64,000 nucleotides of DNA, taken from the NCBI GenBank assembly GCA_907165065.1, contig OU015524.1, forward strand, positions 52,989,295 to 53,053,294, read 5' to 3'. This document shows, piece by piece, positions 1 through 13,500 of the stretch. The notes under the pieces are model-generated. The model did no database searches and had not been told where the DNA came from. It saw only the letters and a list, made by a program, of their open reading frames with translations. A program made the position numbers and the translations under genes. The first letter of the stretch is position 1. Each line of letters opens with the position of its first letter. The stretch is from Caprimulgus europaeus. Taxonomy: Eukaryota; Chordata; Aves; Caprimulgiformes; Caprimulgidae.

Positions 1-756
1 TTGATGGGATCCAGCCCACGTGCAGAGTCAGAGGGTTCGAGTCGGCACGATTGTGTCGCTGCTTGTTCCTCCACCCACACAAACCAACCGTTTTCAATCC
101 CAGCATTTTATCCTGGTTTGTAAATAATGGTCGCTTGGGAAGAAATGTGTTTGCCTCCTGCCCGATGGAGGCCCTGGGAGTCCTTAATTTCTGTAATAGC
201 TAATCTGTTCCTAAATGCAAAGCAAGGCCAGGGAATAAGAAGGAAAGGAGGGGTTGCTAACAATTCCTCTCTACACAGAGTGCCAAAGGCTAAAGCTGTG
301 GGTTGTGTTTCTTTCAACAATTTGGAAATATTTCATAGAAAATTCAAGTCAGGCTTAATTAAAGTTCTTCCTGTGATTTTTTTCCCTCTTTTTTTCCTTC
401 TCCCCTTCAAGGTGGGGGTGAGCAAACCTAGATACAAAACGACATAGCTACAGTCCTCGAAACACAGCCAGCCCTCCCTCCCAGAGCCCTTCCCACAGGC
501 TAGGCTTTCCAGGCTGGCTGTAGGGTGGGTAACCAGCAGCGAATAATTGCCTTTGGATTAAAATTGCAGTAATTACTGCTGTTTTAAACGACACTTGTTG
601 TTTTCTTCTGTAGTATTTCTGGGAGGACACGAAGAACTGGAGGGTGGAGGCTTATTAATGAGGCAAAGCAATCAGTATTTTTGTAAGCTTGTTTGTTATA
701 CTGCCAGTGTCTGCGTAATGTAAATGCAAATAAACCCATCTTTATTTTATTCATAG
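1..756 (+). other. GRM1: GRM1 last intron, 3' part
   Basis: This stretch ends in a good splice acceptor: a T-rich tract followed by TTCATAG, with the AG at 755-756 directly before the GRM1 terminal exon. I looked here for the known alternative cassette exon that makes the short mGluR1b tail and did not see its coding sequence, so it probably lies upstream of the window. No open frame here has exon-like support. A pyrimidine-rich stretch occurs around 366-412. The intron assignment is an inference from the exon that follows. Confidence 0.85.
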
Positions 757-1588
757 TTCTAATGGAAAGTCTGTGTCATGGTCTGAACCAGGTGGAAGAC
801 AAGCTCCCAAAGGGGAACATACGTGGCACAGACTGTCAGTGCATGTGAAGAACCAGGAGACAGGGTGCAATCAGACAGCGGTGATCAAACCCCTCACTAA
901 AAGCTACCATGGCCAAAGTAAGAGCCTGACTTTTACTGACAACAGCAGTAAGACTCTGTACAATGTGGAGGAAGAAGACAGAGAGCCCGTTCACCTCAAC
1001 CAGCCCAGCAGCCCCTCCATGGTGGTGCACAGGCGGGTGGCGACAACCCCCCCGCTGCAGGCCACAACGGAGGAGACCCACCTCTTCTTGCCTGAAGAGC
1101 CCCCCAGGACCCTGCCTTTGCAGCCGCGGTCTCTCATGGACCAGCTGCAAGGAGCGGTCAACAAGTTTGCCACCGGCATCCCTGACTTCAATGCCGTCCT
1201 CCCCACACCTGGCTCGGGGAACGGCATCCGACCACCCTACCAACCCCCGCTGCCACAGCAGCCGCCCCTGCCACCTGTCCAGGTGGCTGCCTTCAGCGAG
1301 GAGCCCCTGTCTCCCCTGGCCGAGGAAGCAGAGAGCGAGAAGCTGAAGCTCATTCAGGGATATGTCTATGAGAAGAACACAGAGGAGGAGGAGGAGCCAG
1401 CGACCAGCAAACTGACTCTGGAAGACTCTCCTGCGCTGACACCCCCATCCCCTTTCCGGGATTCAGTGGCTTCGGGCAGCTCTGTGCCCAGCTCCCCTGT
1501 CTCGGAGTCAGTGCTCTGCACCCCCCCAGATGTGACCTATGCCTCTGTCATCCTGAGGGATTATAAGCAAAGCTCGTCCACCCTGTAG
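757..1588 (+). CDS. GRM1: Metabotropic glutamate receptor 1, terminal coding exon (long C-terminal tail)
   Basis: This is the last coding exon of the class C, Gq-coupled glutamate receptor mGluR1, encoding the intracellular tail of the long (alpha) isoform. The exon opens with one base of a split codon, then reads SNGKSVSWSEPGG, and ends at TAG 1586-1588, giving 276 whole residues. The block WHRLSVHVK...NQTAVIKPLTKSY is conserved in GRM1. Near the end the frame reads LTPPSPFRDS (PPSPF at 1442-1456), the Homer EVH1-binding motif, and the final residues RDYKQSSSTL give a PDZ ligand. The SSTL end and the VASGSSVPSSPVSESVLC block fit GRM1; GRM5 ends in SSSL. The central Gln/Pro-rich part and the acidic stretch are shorter than I remember in mammals, where this exon encodes roughly 30-40 more residues. 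The seven-helix and glutamate-binding domains are upstream of the window. The tail acts at postsynaptic sites by scaffold binding. I see no frameshift. Confidence 0.96.
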
Positions 1589-1729
1589 ATGCTGCAAGAG
1601 ACAAGATGAGAAAGACTTTGGCAGCTGCCCGTTGGGAGGTCCTGGGGAGACAAGTGTCCCTGGACTGAGGGGAGAGAGAGCCGAGAACAGAGTCACATAT
1701 GACAGGGCAAAAACTTCATCCTGCACTTA

Positions 1730-1735
1730 AATAAA
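1730..1735 (+). promoter_or_regulatory. Proximal candidate poly(A) signal of GRM1
   Basis: Perfect AATAAA about 142 bases after the GRM1 stop codon. It is followed by an A-rich stretch (1738-1763) rather than a clear GT-rich element, so use as a cleavage site is uncertain. The A-rich stretch could also cause internal priming in cDNA libraries. Confidence 0.4.
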
Positions 1736-2927
1736 TCAAAGGAAAGAAAAAGAAAAAAAAAAAATCCATTCTGAGGGCTCAAAATTCTCTGTTAAAAAAA
1801 AAAAATGTACTTTGAGAAAATGATAGGAAACCATAACAAAGCACAAACCCAAATGACAACTTCTATAGCAAAAAAATGCATAAACACACAAGAAAAAAAG
1901 AATCACACTTAGTCACACCCTCTTTTGGCAATGCTTGAAAAGGACTTTGGGAAGTGTGACCTGGAGAAGTCATTAGCACATCTCATGACTGCTGTCTGCC
2001 TGCTAAGGAAGCAACACACCCCACAGTGGGAGGGGCAGAGCGTGGTGAGGAGGAACAAAGCTACTTGTGTATGAGACATATATGCATAAATATTTTTTCT
2101 GGTTTCTATAGGAGGTATAACTGCATAATGTGTTTGGGGGAGAGGAGCTGAGATAATGTGAAAGCACATGGCTCTTACTGACTTTTGTCTGAACAATTTG
2201 TTCTTCATACTAGGCTGCTTTTTGGGGGATCTGGGCTTTTTTAAACACTGATTGTGAACAGAGTGAGAAATATGATGAAGTTAAGACTCAAGAGGTTTTT
2301 GAAGAAAGCCCTTGCTGTAGTACTTGTGATATGATAAGGACGTAGAAAAACTGCCCTTTTGTATAAGGTTGCAAACCACGTGGCTAAACTGTTACACAAC
2401 ATTTCCTGTAGCAGAACAATATTTATTGACTAACTTTTCATCATACAACATATTTGCCATGTGATTACATCATTCCTTTGTGTTACTTTGGAAAAAAAAT
2501 ACATTGGAAAATAGCTGTATACTTAGAGCAACAACTATTACTCTGAAAGAAAGGCAATTCCATACTGGAGGTTATAGTCAGTCTCAATGCAAGAGAGTGA
2601 GCGTACATTTGTGTTTCTGTATGCCTGTGTATGGTATGTGTGAAGCGTAATGTCCAATAACTACCACTGGAAGATGGTCGTATATACTATGAATATTTTT
2701 ATGTTTAAATCACATTTTATATCGCATTGTTACAAATATTCAATAGATCTTTGGAGGTTTGTATGCTGCGCTAACACTTTTTTTTTTCCATATACAAGCT
2801 GAGACAGTTGTTACCCTTATAATAGGGTGCTTTATTTTGCAGTTATTTTATGAAGTAGACATATGGTATTAATAACCAGTGCATTGAAAACTTGTTATTT
2901 TACATGTTTGCAGCAAGTGTGGTTAAC

Positions 2928-2944
2928 AAAAAAAAAAAAAAAAA
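2928..2944 (+). repeat. Poly(A) run, A17
   Basis: Seventeen consecutive A bases within the probable GRM1 3' UTR, followed by more A-rich sequence to about 2965. It could mimic an mRNA tail in oligo-dT primed reads. Confidence 0.9.
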
Positions 2945-4500
2945 GAAAATACAAAAAAGAAAAAAGTCTCTTTTAGAAATCTTGCACATGCCAGTACAAA
3001 GGTGAGACAGGAAAAGTAATTAAGTTATTTTGTTGCTTCAGATAATTTCAAATGAAATTATGTCCAGAGAGAAAATTCATCAGTGCTTAATGTGTGCATA
3101 AATTCACAGGGTTTGCTATAAACAGTTCTTTTAATCTCTTTATGGTGTTTATTTTGTGTTCTTTTCATATGCTTTCACTTCTATTTAATATACAATATTG
3201 TATCTTAAAGATCACTCCCAGGCAGCTGTAGTTCTGTCATTCATTTCTCCTCCTCTATCCTTCAAGCATTTCCGAGAGATGGGCCTAATCCAAAGCTCCC
3301 TAATGGCTGGCATGTTCAAAGTCCAGATCTAATTGCTGTGTCTTGAACTTAATGATACTTATTATTACCCTATTTATAAATGTGCGTATTATACATATAC
3401 AGGACAGGATTTTAGCTGCTGTGAACTTTTATTGTGCTGTCAAATTTAGCTGAGGATCTGTCCCACAGTTCTGTACTTTATTTCCAAAGATATTTTAAAG
3501 GAATCTCATCGTGTTAATATAGTTGCAAAACCTGATTTTAACCATGCTTCTTGTGAATATTCTATCAGGGTTTTCCTGAATTCAGCATATTTCTACTCTT
3601 TTTCTTTTTTTTTTCACTTGTATTTTAAGAAGCGTTGCTGCCAGTCATCAGTTCTTCTCTGAAGATCCAAATCTCATTGTTTTGATCAAATGATATAGTA
3701 GTGGTATTGGAAGGTTTGACTGGTGCTCAAAACCAGATAGAGCCTTTTTTTCTCATCCTATTTTCATGATGTTTGCTCCTTTCAGTATGACTAGTGGCCA
3801 ATTGCTATCATCATCCTCATCTGGAAAGCATGAAATAACTTTGCCCGAAGGCACGGTTATGTCTTTGTCAGTAGATTGATGTCTCTGTAATGAACTAAAG
3901 ACACCTGAGGGTCAGTTGGTTGATTTTTGTCTGCTTGAGGCTTTTAGGGGGATATTTTTTGTTGTTGTTTCTTTTTTTCTGATGCTGAGAACTCATTAAA
4001 GCAATGAGAAAAATGCCATATTTTCTTTGCTGATCACCGCACTAGCAATGAATTCTATCTTCTTATAATCTTAGTATAAGATTTGTTGTGCTGTTTCCAA
4101 AAACATATGTTGTCAGTAGCACAGAGCTAGTACTGGGAAGCTGGTCTTTGCAGAAATGAGGTAGATAAGAAAAAGAAGTGTAACAGGCTTATATAGATGG
4201 GAGACAGCAATGGGGCAAGGTTTTCATATCTGTCTGTTTTGAACATATTAAGCACTGATTTTATTACTGCAAAGTAATTATGAGTAGGAGTTTTCTTGAA
4301 ATTCAGTATACTAGCTTTTAGTTTGCAATTGTTAAAACTGGAAACATACACATAACATAAATATATCTAAAGAGCAAGAACTCACCTCGTGTATGTGCTT
4401 GTATGAGCTACAAAGCTTCCTGTAAAAGTTCTTTCTTTTGGTCTGTCAAATGCTTGATGAAAACTGCCTTTTTGTCAAAATGATCTTGAAAATGCTGTAA

Positions 4501-4534
4501 AATAAATATTTTCTATTTATTATTTAAAAATAAA
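4501..4534 (+). promoter_or_regulatory. Distal candidate poly(A) signals of GRM1
   Basis: Two AATAAA hexamers, at 4501-4506 and 4529-4534, in a very AT-rich context with T-rich sequence about 15-25 bases after the second. Their distance from the stop codon (about 2.9 kb) matches the long mammalian GRM1 3' UTR as I recall it. Only transcript 3' ends could confirm this. Confidence 0.5.
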
Positions 4535-7500
4535 ATGACAAGATATTGTTAATTTTTGCTTCCTAAGTAGAAGATAGCCATGTCTACTAATTAATTGTTT
4601 CAGGGTTTTGCAGCAACATGTGAGAGATGGTGGAATGCTCAAATGGAGGTAGGTCTTGATTAGATTGTGGCATGTAGGTGAGATGATGGAGGGCTGGAGA
4701 ATTTTTGTTTAGGAAACAAACCCCAGCTTTTTGGCTTCCTAATAAATATCAGGAGCACCGTAAGTATGCATTTGGGCTGACAGGTAGGAGAGAATTCAAT
4801 GGGAAATGACAGGAAAAATTGCTTCCCTAAGACACGGGGAAACACCAGCCCTTTGCTGGAAGTACTCCCTCTCCCTGACTCTCTGAGTAGTCAGCTTCTC
4901 CCATCAGGGAAACTGAAATACCCTTTCCTGACAGCTCTAAGCAATAGGCATTGATCCATCCTCCTTTCTGCACTTGCCTCCTGCTTTGCAACTCATACAC
5001 ACTGGGGCTTTTAGGTGACTCCTGGACTGCTATGTGCCTCAGCGAGGGGCTCAGTAGGATGGGAGTATAAATATGTTTTCTGGAGTGCTGCTGGGATTTT
5101 CAGACCCAAGTGGCACTAAACATAGAAAACCTAGCTCTTTTCCTCTTTACACTTGCAAATAGGCTTGTTTCTTGTGGCTCCTTGGTTTGGATCTGGTCTG
5201 GCCTTGCAATAGCCCACATCTGAGGAGTCAGTCCACCTTCAACTACTGCATTGCTGGAGTACAGAGAATGACATTGCATTCAGTGGTAAGTGCTAAAAGT
5301 TTAGTCTCTTTGCTGGTAGAGTGGGTTTGGGTTTTATTTTTCCTTTTTTTTTTTTTCAATTAAAGTCTAGTCATTCTATGTCTTAGTGAAGGTTCTGCTG
5401 ATCAAGTGGACTCAATTCCAAAAACATCCTCAGGGCAACACAGCAGTTACTCCCCTCCAGAGCACCCAGTGCAGCATTGCTGGCAGCACCATTCTTGCAA
5501 CTAGTTACTGTTTGTGGGACCCAGCCCACAGTGTCTGCTCCTGACACTGCTGCACATCTCAGCAGTCGCATGTGGTGTTTGGCGATACGCTTTACGATGA
5601 ACTCGGGAATAAGTATGATAGTAACATCTGATAATCATATAAGAAATATTAACAAAAATTGTTATCTGGTCTCTAAGTAGCTACACATATGCTGTGCAAA
5701 TGAATTCATTTTCAAATTGCTGTATTTGCATAGGAGGTTAGTACTAATTGTTTCATGCATAGCTTTGCAAACAAACTGACTAGGATAACAAGCCCAGCAA
5801 GTCTTACTTTCTTTTTGATGTAGTTTCAGTATTTGTATTGCTGTGCTTTGAGCTTCCAGCATGGATGAGGATCATTTCAGTTTAAGTAAGTCATTCTAGT
5901 CCACATAAATATTTCAGTTCATTTTTTTCTTTATTTTTTTTTTTTTAATTTGTCCACATAAACATACAACAATATGAACATTACCAGAAAGAGCAGATTG
6001 GGCAAAATCTACATAAACAGACTCCAGTAGATATGAGCAAACAACAGTTGGTGGAATTGCTAAAGGAAAATATGTAGAGGGACAGATGCTCCAGCCTGTT
6101 AAAGCTGCTTTATTAGTCTCTAGATTTCCAGAGCAGTTCTTAATGTGCTTTAGTCTGACAAAGGAAAAGACTTCTCTGGTGCTGTTGAGTCTTTTTAGAG
6201 TCCTTTGGCTCCAGCCCCAAGGGCAGATAACATGACAGGCGGAAAGGGAACAGAGTTATATTCCTTCATCTGCATTTCTCTTAATCTAACCTAAGAAAAG
6301 GCACAACAAAATCCAAGGCTGGGGAGACGCAAGTAGGAAAGTTTTAAATTAGAAATAAGCAAATCTGAATTGTCAAGATAATTGAGTACAGCAGCAGATG
6401 GTTGGGAGATTTAAACAAATTTTCTTTAAGTCTTCAAAGCAATGAAGAATGCACAGGCTTTGAATTGTTAGGCTTCTGCTATGCAGGAGGTCAGATTAAA
6501 TGATTATAATATTCACAAGGTGCCTAAAAAGCCCATCTAAAATAGCTTTGCACTGAGTAAATAGATGACTGGTCCAGGACCATGGTGCAGCAAAGGAGCA
6601 TAGCATACTTGAGCTTTAGTCTCCAGCCTCCTGTCAAGGACAGAGTGTTGATGTCTCTACCAGCCCAGTCCGTGCCTATCTGCTCAAGCTCCGCTGGGTA
6701 AACTGGGTCTCTGGATCCACTTTGCTACCAGAAGCAAAAGACAATGGAAATTGGGCCCCTGGAGTTGTATTTGTCACCCCTTAGGGAAGAACAGGGAAGC
6801 AGGTTGCTAATAGCTGCTCTACACAAGGTCTGAGTGGCAGTTAAAAATGTTTCTTACATGGCAGTGGGAAAAGTGTGGTTTTACAGATTGTTTTGTTGTG
6901 GTGGGTTTCTTTCCCAAATAAATGAGTCACTAGACACTTGGCAAGTACCTGTCTACAAGTCACTGGGAAGGAGAAGCAGACTCAGTAGCAAATATCAAGG
7001 CCTATTTTTATCTGCAGAAGATTCCCAACAAGAATACTAGCAAAAAAAGCGATAAGGAATGTCATGCAGCCAGGTATGTGGTACTACCACAGGCCCCATA
7101 TCTGGACCTGGGCCCACATTTTGGTGAACCTTGCAAGCTCCCAAATAGAGACAGTAAATGAGAGCAGGAGTGACTGGTTGCCGCTTCCAGTTCTACACAT
7201 AAACCCTATCCAACTCAAAAAACAAGCAAGGCATTTTTTGCTTGTGCTAATTGAACTTCCAGTTCTCAGTAAATCACACAAAAGAGGACTGCTCCCCACC
7301 TGAGAGAGCAGGTCACTGTTTGGAACTAAGAAAGAGCATCTGTTATCTGCTCGGCTTCAAAGGTGGGCGTAAGCAGTAATCTCTGCAGAAGAAAAATATC
7401 ATTGTGAGTTGTGGGTTTCCATAACCAAAAGGCCTCTAGGTAGGTGGAGAAGCAGCTGGCATAGATACCAGTGCAGACAGATAAGAGTTTTGGAGTGGTA

Positions 7501-10500
7501 TGTGTCTATGACATTCAATCCACCCACTTATTTATTGCACACCATGCAATATGTAGGTGGCATGAGATCCATCCCCCCACCCACGCCACGGTATGGTGTA
7601 TGGGACTCCTACCCCGCCGTGCTTCTCAGAGTATCAGGAATAGGGGTCTGCAAGACCTCCTTCATGGAAAGGTGATGTGCTTAGGGGACTGGCTCAGAGT
7701 AGATAATTCTCTGGTCAGCGCCCTCTGATTACATTTTCTTTGCACGGGGTGTCTTTGCAATGCACCAGGAGTGTGTTTTCCTTGTAGACATCACCTAGAG
7801 ATGTGGGATTTCAGTGCAGTGGAGGGCCTTGAAAGAAGTCAATATTTTAACAGGAGCTGTTTCCCCAGCTCCCCTGCAACAGAAGGCTACTACATGAAGG
7901 CTATGGTGACATCCATCTCCTCCATTAAAGCAAAGCAGACCTGTGAGTCCTACTGGCTGAATCCAGGGGGGTGGTGATGAACCATTGCTTTCCTGAATGC
8001 CCAGCAACAGGCGCTGCCTCATGCCTGTGGTGTGTGCACAGCCCCTGCACACATGCTTGGTGGAAATGTCACCCCTGCTGCTCCCTGAGCTGCTGGCGCT
8101 GGGAGGTGTGAGTGGCACAGGGGGCTTGCTGGAGCCTTCACTGTCCTTAATGACACAGGGAAAGAGAAAGAGTAAAAGAGAGAACATGCTTTTACCTCTC
8201 TGGCAAGAGAGGCAGGCAGGACTGTGCTGTGGAGCCAGCAGTGGCTCCCCAAAGACTTCAGCCAGAACCTCTCTTCTGACAAAGTCCTGTCAGCTTCTGT
8301 GATTCACATTTGGACACACCTGAAGAGTTGAGCCTTTGTTCTTTAGCTGCTCTTGTTAGTTAACACTGATATAGTCAGACTGCAAAATTATCAAAGCAAG
8401 ATGCTTAAACACCATCACAGGGAATGATGGCTCTCATGGAAGCTGACTCTGAGCTATGTTTACAGAAACTTACAGTATAGGAATTTTTTAATATGCCTTT
8501 TAGACTTAAAAATACACTGAAAAATAGATGTCCTTTTGTTTGGGGAAGGAGGCAAGAATGGATGTGTTTTCCTTAGATTTATTATATACGTGTTGCTCGA
8601 ACATTTAAGCAGAACTCAACTGTATTTTAATTTGTTCAGTACCTTGGCAATTTTGGGTTTTTTTGTTGTTTGTTTTATGTCTGTGTTTATTTTTCTGCTT
8701 AAAAATAATGCCTGGAGTATCTAGCACCATTATTAACTCTGCCAGGATTTTTGTGTGTATCTGTGCAATGCTAACTTAGAAACTGAAACCCTTAAGTGCT
8801 GAGATTCTCAATGTGTATGAGTTAGTATTAAGTCCTGAATTATGTCATGTTCCTCAAGAAGCTGGTCCAGTACCTGTGCTAGTAAATTTTGAGTTTCCTA
8901 AAGATTCATTTCCCACCCCAAGCTCTATTTTGCAGTTATGAGGATCTTTGATTTATCTCTGGTTTTGCTGCTGCTGCTCATTATTATTTGGTGACTTGGC
9001 ACAATTGTGGGGGTGGCAGTGCCTTTCAGGCTGTAATTCCTCAGCAGTGCCAAGAGATTTTCCTTCTGAGCTCTACTTGTTGAGAAGTGGCTGTGCTGCA
9101 TGTGCTCCCCTCTATCCTCCTGTTTCCCCCTGAATAATATGGTTGTTCACTTTCAAAAACACAGAATAAGAAAGTTTTGCCCTCCTGCTGTCAGGGACAG
9201 CAGGCTTTACACAGATCCATGGACAGGGCAATCTGGCAGGAGTGACACTGCAGGGGACAAACTTGGTGCCTCACAGCGGCCCTGAGCTCTGTCCTCAGTT
9301 CAGCTGTTGACTCACGTAGGGACTTTGAGACATTCATCTGCACAGGGGTATTTCAAAGCTACGTAAGGGAGCTGGGTGCCAGTTTACAATTACCCCAAGT
9401 GAAAACAGGGTATGGCAATCTTGTAGACACCTTTGAAAACTCAGCCTATCTTTCCCTCCATTTCAAGTCTGGGCACAAGAGAGGGGTGTACAAAGGCATG
9501 ATGATTTCCATGGCCCTTTTATTCTCCTTCCCAGCTCCATCTCAATGCCATTTCACTCTTATTCTTTTCCAGCCTTTCTACAGCATATGTGGCATAGCTG
9601 TGGAAGTGGCACCATCTAGTTCGATACCTTTGGCTGGCATCTCTCATTTTCCCTCTTGTTTCCAGTTACCTCATGATCAGTGCTAAAGGAAGATTTTGGA
9701 GGTCTGTGAAAGTTTGTGGTATAAAAAGACCACACAAAGAGGATGCACAACAGATACATCAGCTGGGGCTAGCTCAGGTGCTACAGCCATATAAATCATC
9801 AAATAAGGCCACAATCCACAGCACAGTTAAACCCTAGGAGGACAGAAATGCCAGCACATCCAAGGAGAACTAATTTTCCCAGCAAGATCCACGCTTTGTG
9901 TCCCAGCTCCAACAATATGCAGTGTTGTCAGCTGCAATATCACTACTTGCAAAACACTCAGAGGTTTTTTTCTTCTAATTGCTGTTTTTTTTGAGGTAGG
10001 TAACATCATCTTCAACGGCTACTGTGCACAGATGTTTCTCCACTTCATTACCACCACTTATAAAACATTCAAAGACTGTTTATTCTTATTGTTGTTTTTC
10101 AAGATAGGTCTCATCATCTTCACTGCGAGGCTCACCCTGTCCATGAGAGACTGGGCACTGTGCAGTGCTGGAGCAAGATCAGGACCCAGTGAGTGAACAA
10201 GCTTCCTTGCACAGCACACTGCTTTGAGGAGTTTGTGTTGTGTGTGTTTTCCTACATTTAGAGCTCTCTGAGCTCTGCTGGCTGCCAGGCGCCTCAGCAC
10301 CTCTCTTCACAGTGACATGTGCAGCACGCAGCTGGCAGAAAACATCGCAGCAAGCAGTATGTCCCTTTTGACCTCAATTCTCCAGCTCAATTGCTAGGAC
10401 TTTCCTTTACCCACATGCCTCATCTTCCTGTCACCAATAACACTTCACCTGTGGCACAAAGAAGCCAGCCTGAATGAAGAAATGGGGGAAAAAGAAAGAC

Positions 10501-13500
10501 ACTTTTCTGTGCAAAGGCTTCTCGGTGCTAAAGGCAGGTGGCCCTGGGAACACTGTTCCCAGAGAGGCCAGGCACCTCCCTCAGGAGGGTCCCCCATGTG
10601 CACAGGCACCTGCACAGGCACACAGCCTGGGGGATCAGGCAGGTGGAGGGAGCCCTTTGAGACCCCAGGTAATTTCACAGGTGCTGTTCAACAATGCAAC
10701 GAAGACACATGTGGGACCAGTCTGGGACCAAGAGCTTTTAAAAAGGCAAGAACAGGTGGTTCTCCCTCATTGTCCTCCTCCAGGGGACTCAGATCAGAGT
10801 GTCCATGTAAGCAGAGGACTTGCTGCCTTGTTGGGGACAGCCTGCAGCTCGCCCAGCCTCAGCCTCTCTTCACCTCCAGTCCCTCCTGAGCTCTGGCCCT
10901 GGCTCTTCCCAATGGTTTCTCTCCTTCCCCAGGGGAAACATGTCTTCAAGGCTTTGTGGGACTCTTGGTTATTTTGTTTGCTTGCTCCAGAGGTCTCTGC
11001 TGATGCATTTTCATCTGGCCTCTAAGGGAAAAGCAAAGTGAAATGGGAACTGCTGCTTGCCTTTGAGGACACAGGAGTCAGTGGGTGAGCTGCTGGCACC
11101 ATCCCGGTTGGCATTGGAGAGCAACAGTGCCAATACCTGACAGTGTGGGTTTTGTACTTACAGTGCACAGTGATAGAAACAAAGGGAGAGGGCTGTATGA
11201 ATGGCTCCCATGAGTTATTTCACTCTGACATACCTTAAATCCTGGATAAATAATGAAAATTCAGAGTTGTGACTGGGCTGGGTGGGAGAAATGGTGCACT
11301 CTGTCCCTTAGACCTTTGTGTCTTGTCCTTGATGGGCCAAGCTCAGACATCCCTGTCAGTTGAGGATTTGCTTTGAGTTTGTACCTGCTCCCACAGTGGA
11401 AAACACAACAGAATCAAAGCACAAAAGAGAAAAAGCCCTGATGGGGCAACAAGCACATCTCAGCAAGAAGAGCTAATTCTTAGAAGAGATGTATAAGCTA
11501 CCAAACTTAACAGCTGAGATGTTACAAGTTATTTAAAGATTCTCCTCCTAATTCTTTAGGCTCAGTCCAGACAAAGGCTAAGAGTAATGCTTAGCAGGGC
11601 ATCAGGAACAAGAAGCCTCATAGAGTTTCAGTAATAACACTATGACAAGGATTTTTCCATCTTCTGCTGTTTTGTGGAAATCTGAACTCCTTTTTTAAAT
11701 TTTAAGTGGTGCCTAAACACCCAAATTTCACAAAGATTATTAATGTGAAGTGAACAGGAGAGAGGGAGGAATTGAGGTCCAACTTCTAATATGAAAGTTA
11801 AAGGATATAGTGGCAAAAAGACTTTTTCTTCTTTAACCCAAATTTGAAAGTGTCACAGCACCTGTAGAATACTGCAAAGGAAACTTGTATCACTCCCTAA
11901 CAGGAAAGGTCCACTCAAGAACTGAAATACTAATTTTATTATTTAATTTACTATATTGCAAAAAATAAGCCTCCTGCAGACTGCCAGGTATGTATAGAAA
12001 CTGTGTCACAGTTTTCACATAATCTGTTCAGCACATGTTACGTACTGCTTGACTGAAGAAGAAAAGGGAGAGGATTCTCCAGTTGTAAGCATTTTTCCTT
12101 AAGGCCCTTAGTCTTGTTTCCTTCTCTACTAAAGCAAATACATTTAAAGATGCAGTATGCAGGCTTTCTGTTTTGCCTGACTAAGGCTGAACACCTGATG
12201 TAGTGAGCTAATGCTTGACGCTAATCATCCAGTCAGGCCAGTTTTGCTAACTTTTCCAAAAGGTAGCTCTCTTAGGGGCAACTGGCAACTGTCACGAGTG
12301 GCTAATATGCATCTGAACAGGTTCAGACAAAGAAAAATAGTCTGTAACAGATTATTTGGTTTGATTTATTCCTGTTTCTTTTTGAGAGGAAAGCCCTGCA
12401 TAAACTCACAGAGAAGTTACACTTTCTACTGCATATTTTCCTAGAAATATGTTGCTCAATGTTTGTCAACAAAAGACTGAAACATGTTTGCCCTAAAGAA
12501 AGAAATACTGTAAAACTGATTTCTTGGGGGAATAGAGAGATTTTGCACTTAGACAGAAAGCCTGATATTTATAAGACAGTGTCCAGTCACTAATGATTGC
12601 ATGGTTCAGTTTTCCTCATTGATAATCACCTCAAGCTGTCCAGGAAAAGTAGTTACTGGTCTTAAATCCAGTAACTAGGAGACATGAGTCCACTCTTTAA
12701 TTGTCAGTAATCAGCACTTTTATTGGAAAATATAAGAGGGAGTAAACAAACTTACCTTCTAATGCCTACTGAAACACTGAAGTTACCCAAGACAGATTTA
12801 AGCCTCACTAATATCTGCATTCTCTCTCAAAAGTACCTTCAAGATTTTTAAAACTAATGACATGGCATCTTACACAATACTGTGTTCACACTTAAACAGC
12901 TTAGTCCAAAGCCCTTTCTGCCTCTGAGATTTGTGTCATTATTCAGCTTGATAGAAGACACTTGGGCTCTTTGAAGGCTGGCTTCTGGAAGGCTACAAGC
13001 ACTCCTCTCCTGGAGCTTTACAGAGCATAAAATAGTCATGGATTCAGTCTGTCTGTAATGTAGTGTATTTGTGTGGGATGTAGCACTGGCCTCCCCATTT
13101 GGCAGGTGAGGAGGCTGACACATCGTATACTAACACCAACATTTGCAAATATTTTCCTAAAGCTAAGCACTAAGTTCTTATTTTGACATTTAAAGAAAAA
13201 AAAATAGCCTATTTCAGTTCTCAGCTTCTCCTGAATTTAATGGCAGCTATAGATATTAAGCATATATATAAAATAGGGGTTGCTGATCTAACTTCTAATG
13301 GATTCAGGTGTCTTTCTGAAGAAATTGCTCCAAGGGAAGGATCCTGTAGCATGAGTGGGGACCTGTGACACTGAGCAGAAGGATAAGGGATTCTTCTCTT
13401 TCTATCTTATGATTATTTATCGATACTCGTCTTGAACATTAAAGGCCACACTAATGTTGCCTGGTACTATCCAGCCCTATAGCAAGCATTCCAAAATAGG

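Larger units (their letters stand above)
1589..4560 (+). other. GRM1: Probable GRM1 3' UTR
   Basis: AT-rich non-coding sequence follows the stop codon. A first AATAAA lies at 1730-1735, and a pair of AATAAA hexamers lies at 4501-4506 and 4529-4534, followed by a T-rich stretch from about 4545. From memory, mammalian GRM1 mRNA has a 3' UTR of about 3 kb, which fits use of the distal signals. It contains an A-run at 2928-2944 and several T-runs. The distal end is an inference and could be shorter if the proximal signal is used. Confidence 0.55.

Noticed and set aside
1..756. Search for the mGluR1b alternative exon
   Set aside because: No sequence resembling its short basic coding segment was seen; it probably lies further upstream.
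836..1243. Long open frame on the minus strand inside the GRM1 exon
   Set aside because: It is the mirror of the GRM1 coding sequence, opened by GC-rich codons, and has no recognisable protein content.
10544..10562. Near-perfect palindrome CTGGGAACACTGTTCCCAG, resembling a steroid-receptor element
   Set aside because: The half-sites GAACA and TGTTC are separated by one base, while glucocorticoid-type elements need three. An isolated palindrome of this size is near chance level.
10474..11025. 183-codon open frame on the + strand, with a second overlapping frame
   Set aside because: It sits in locally GC-rich DNA where stops are rarer, two frames are open at once, the protein is low in complexity and unlike any family I know, and no splice or promoter context supports it.
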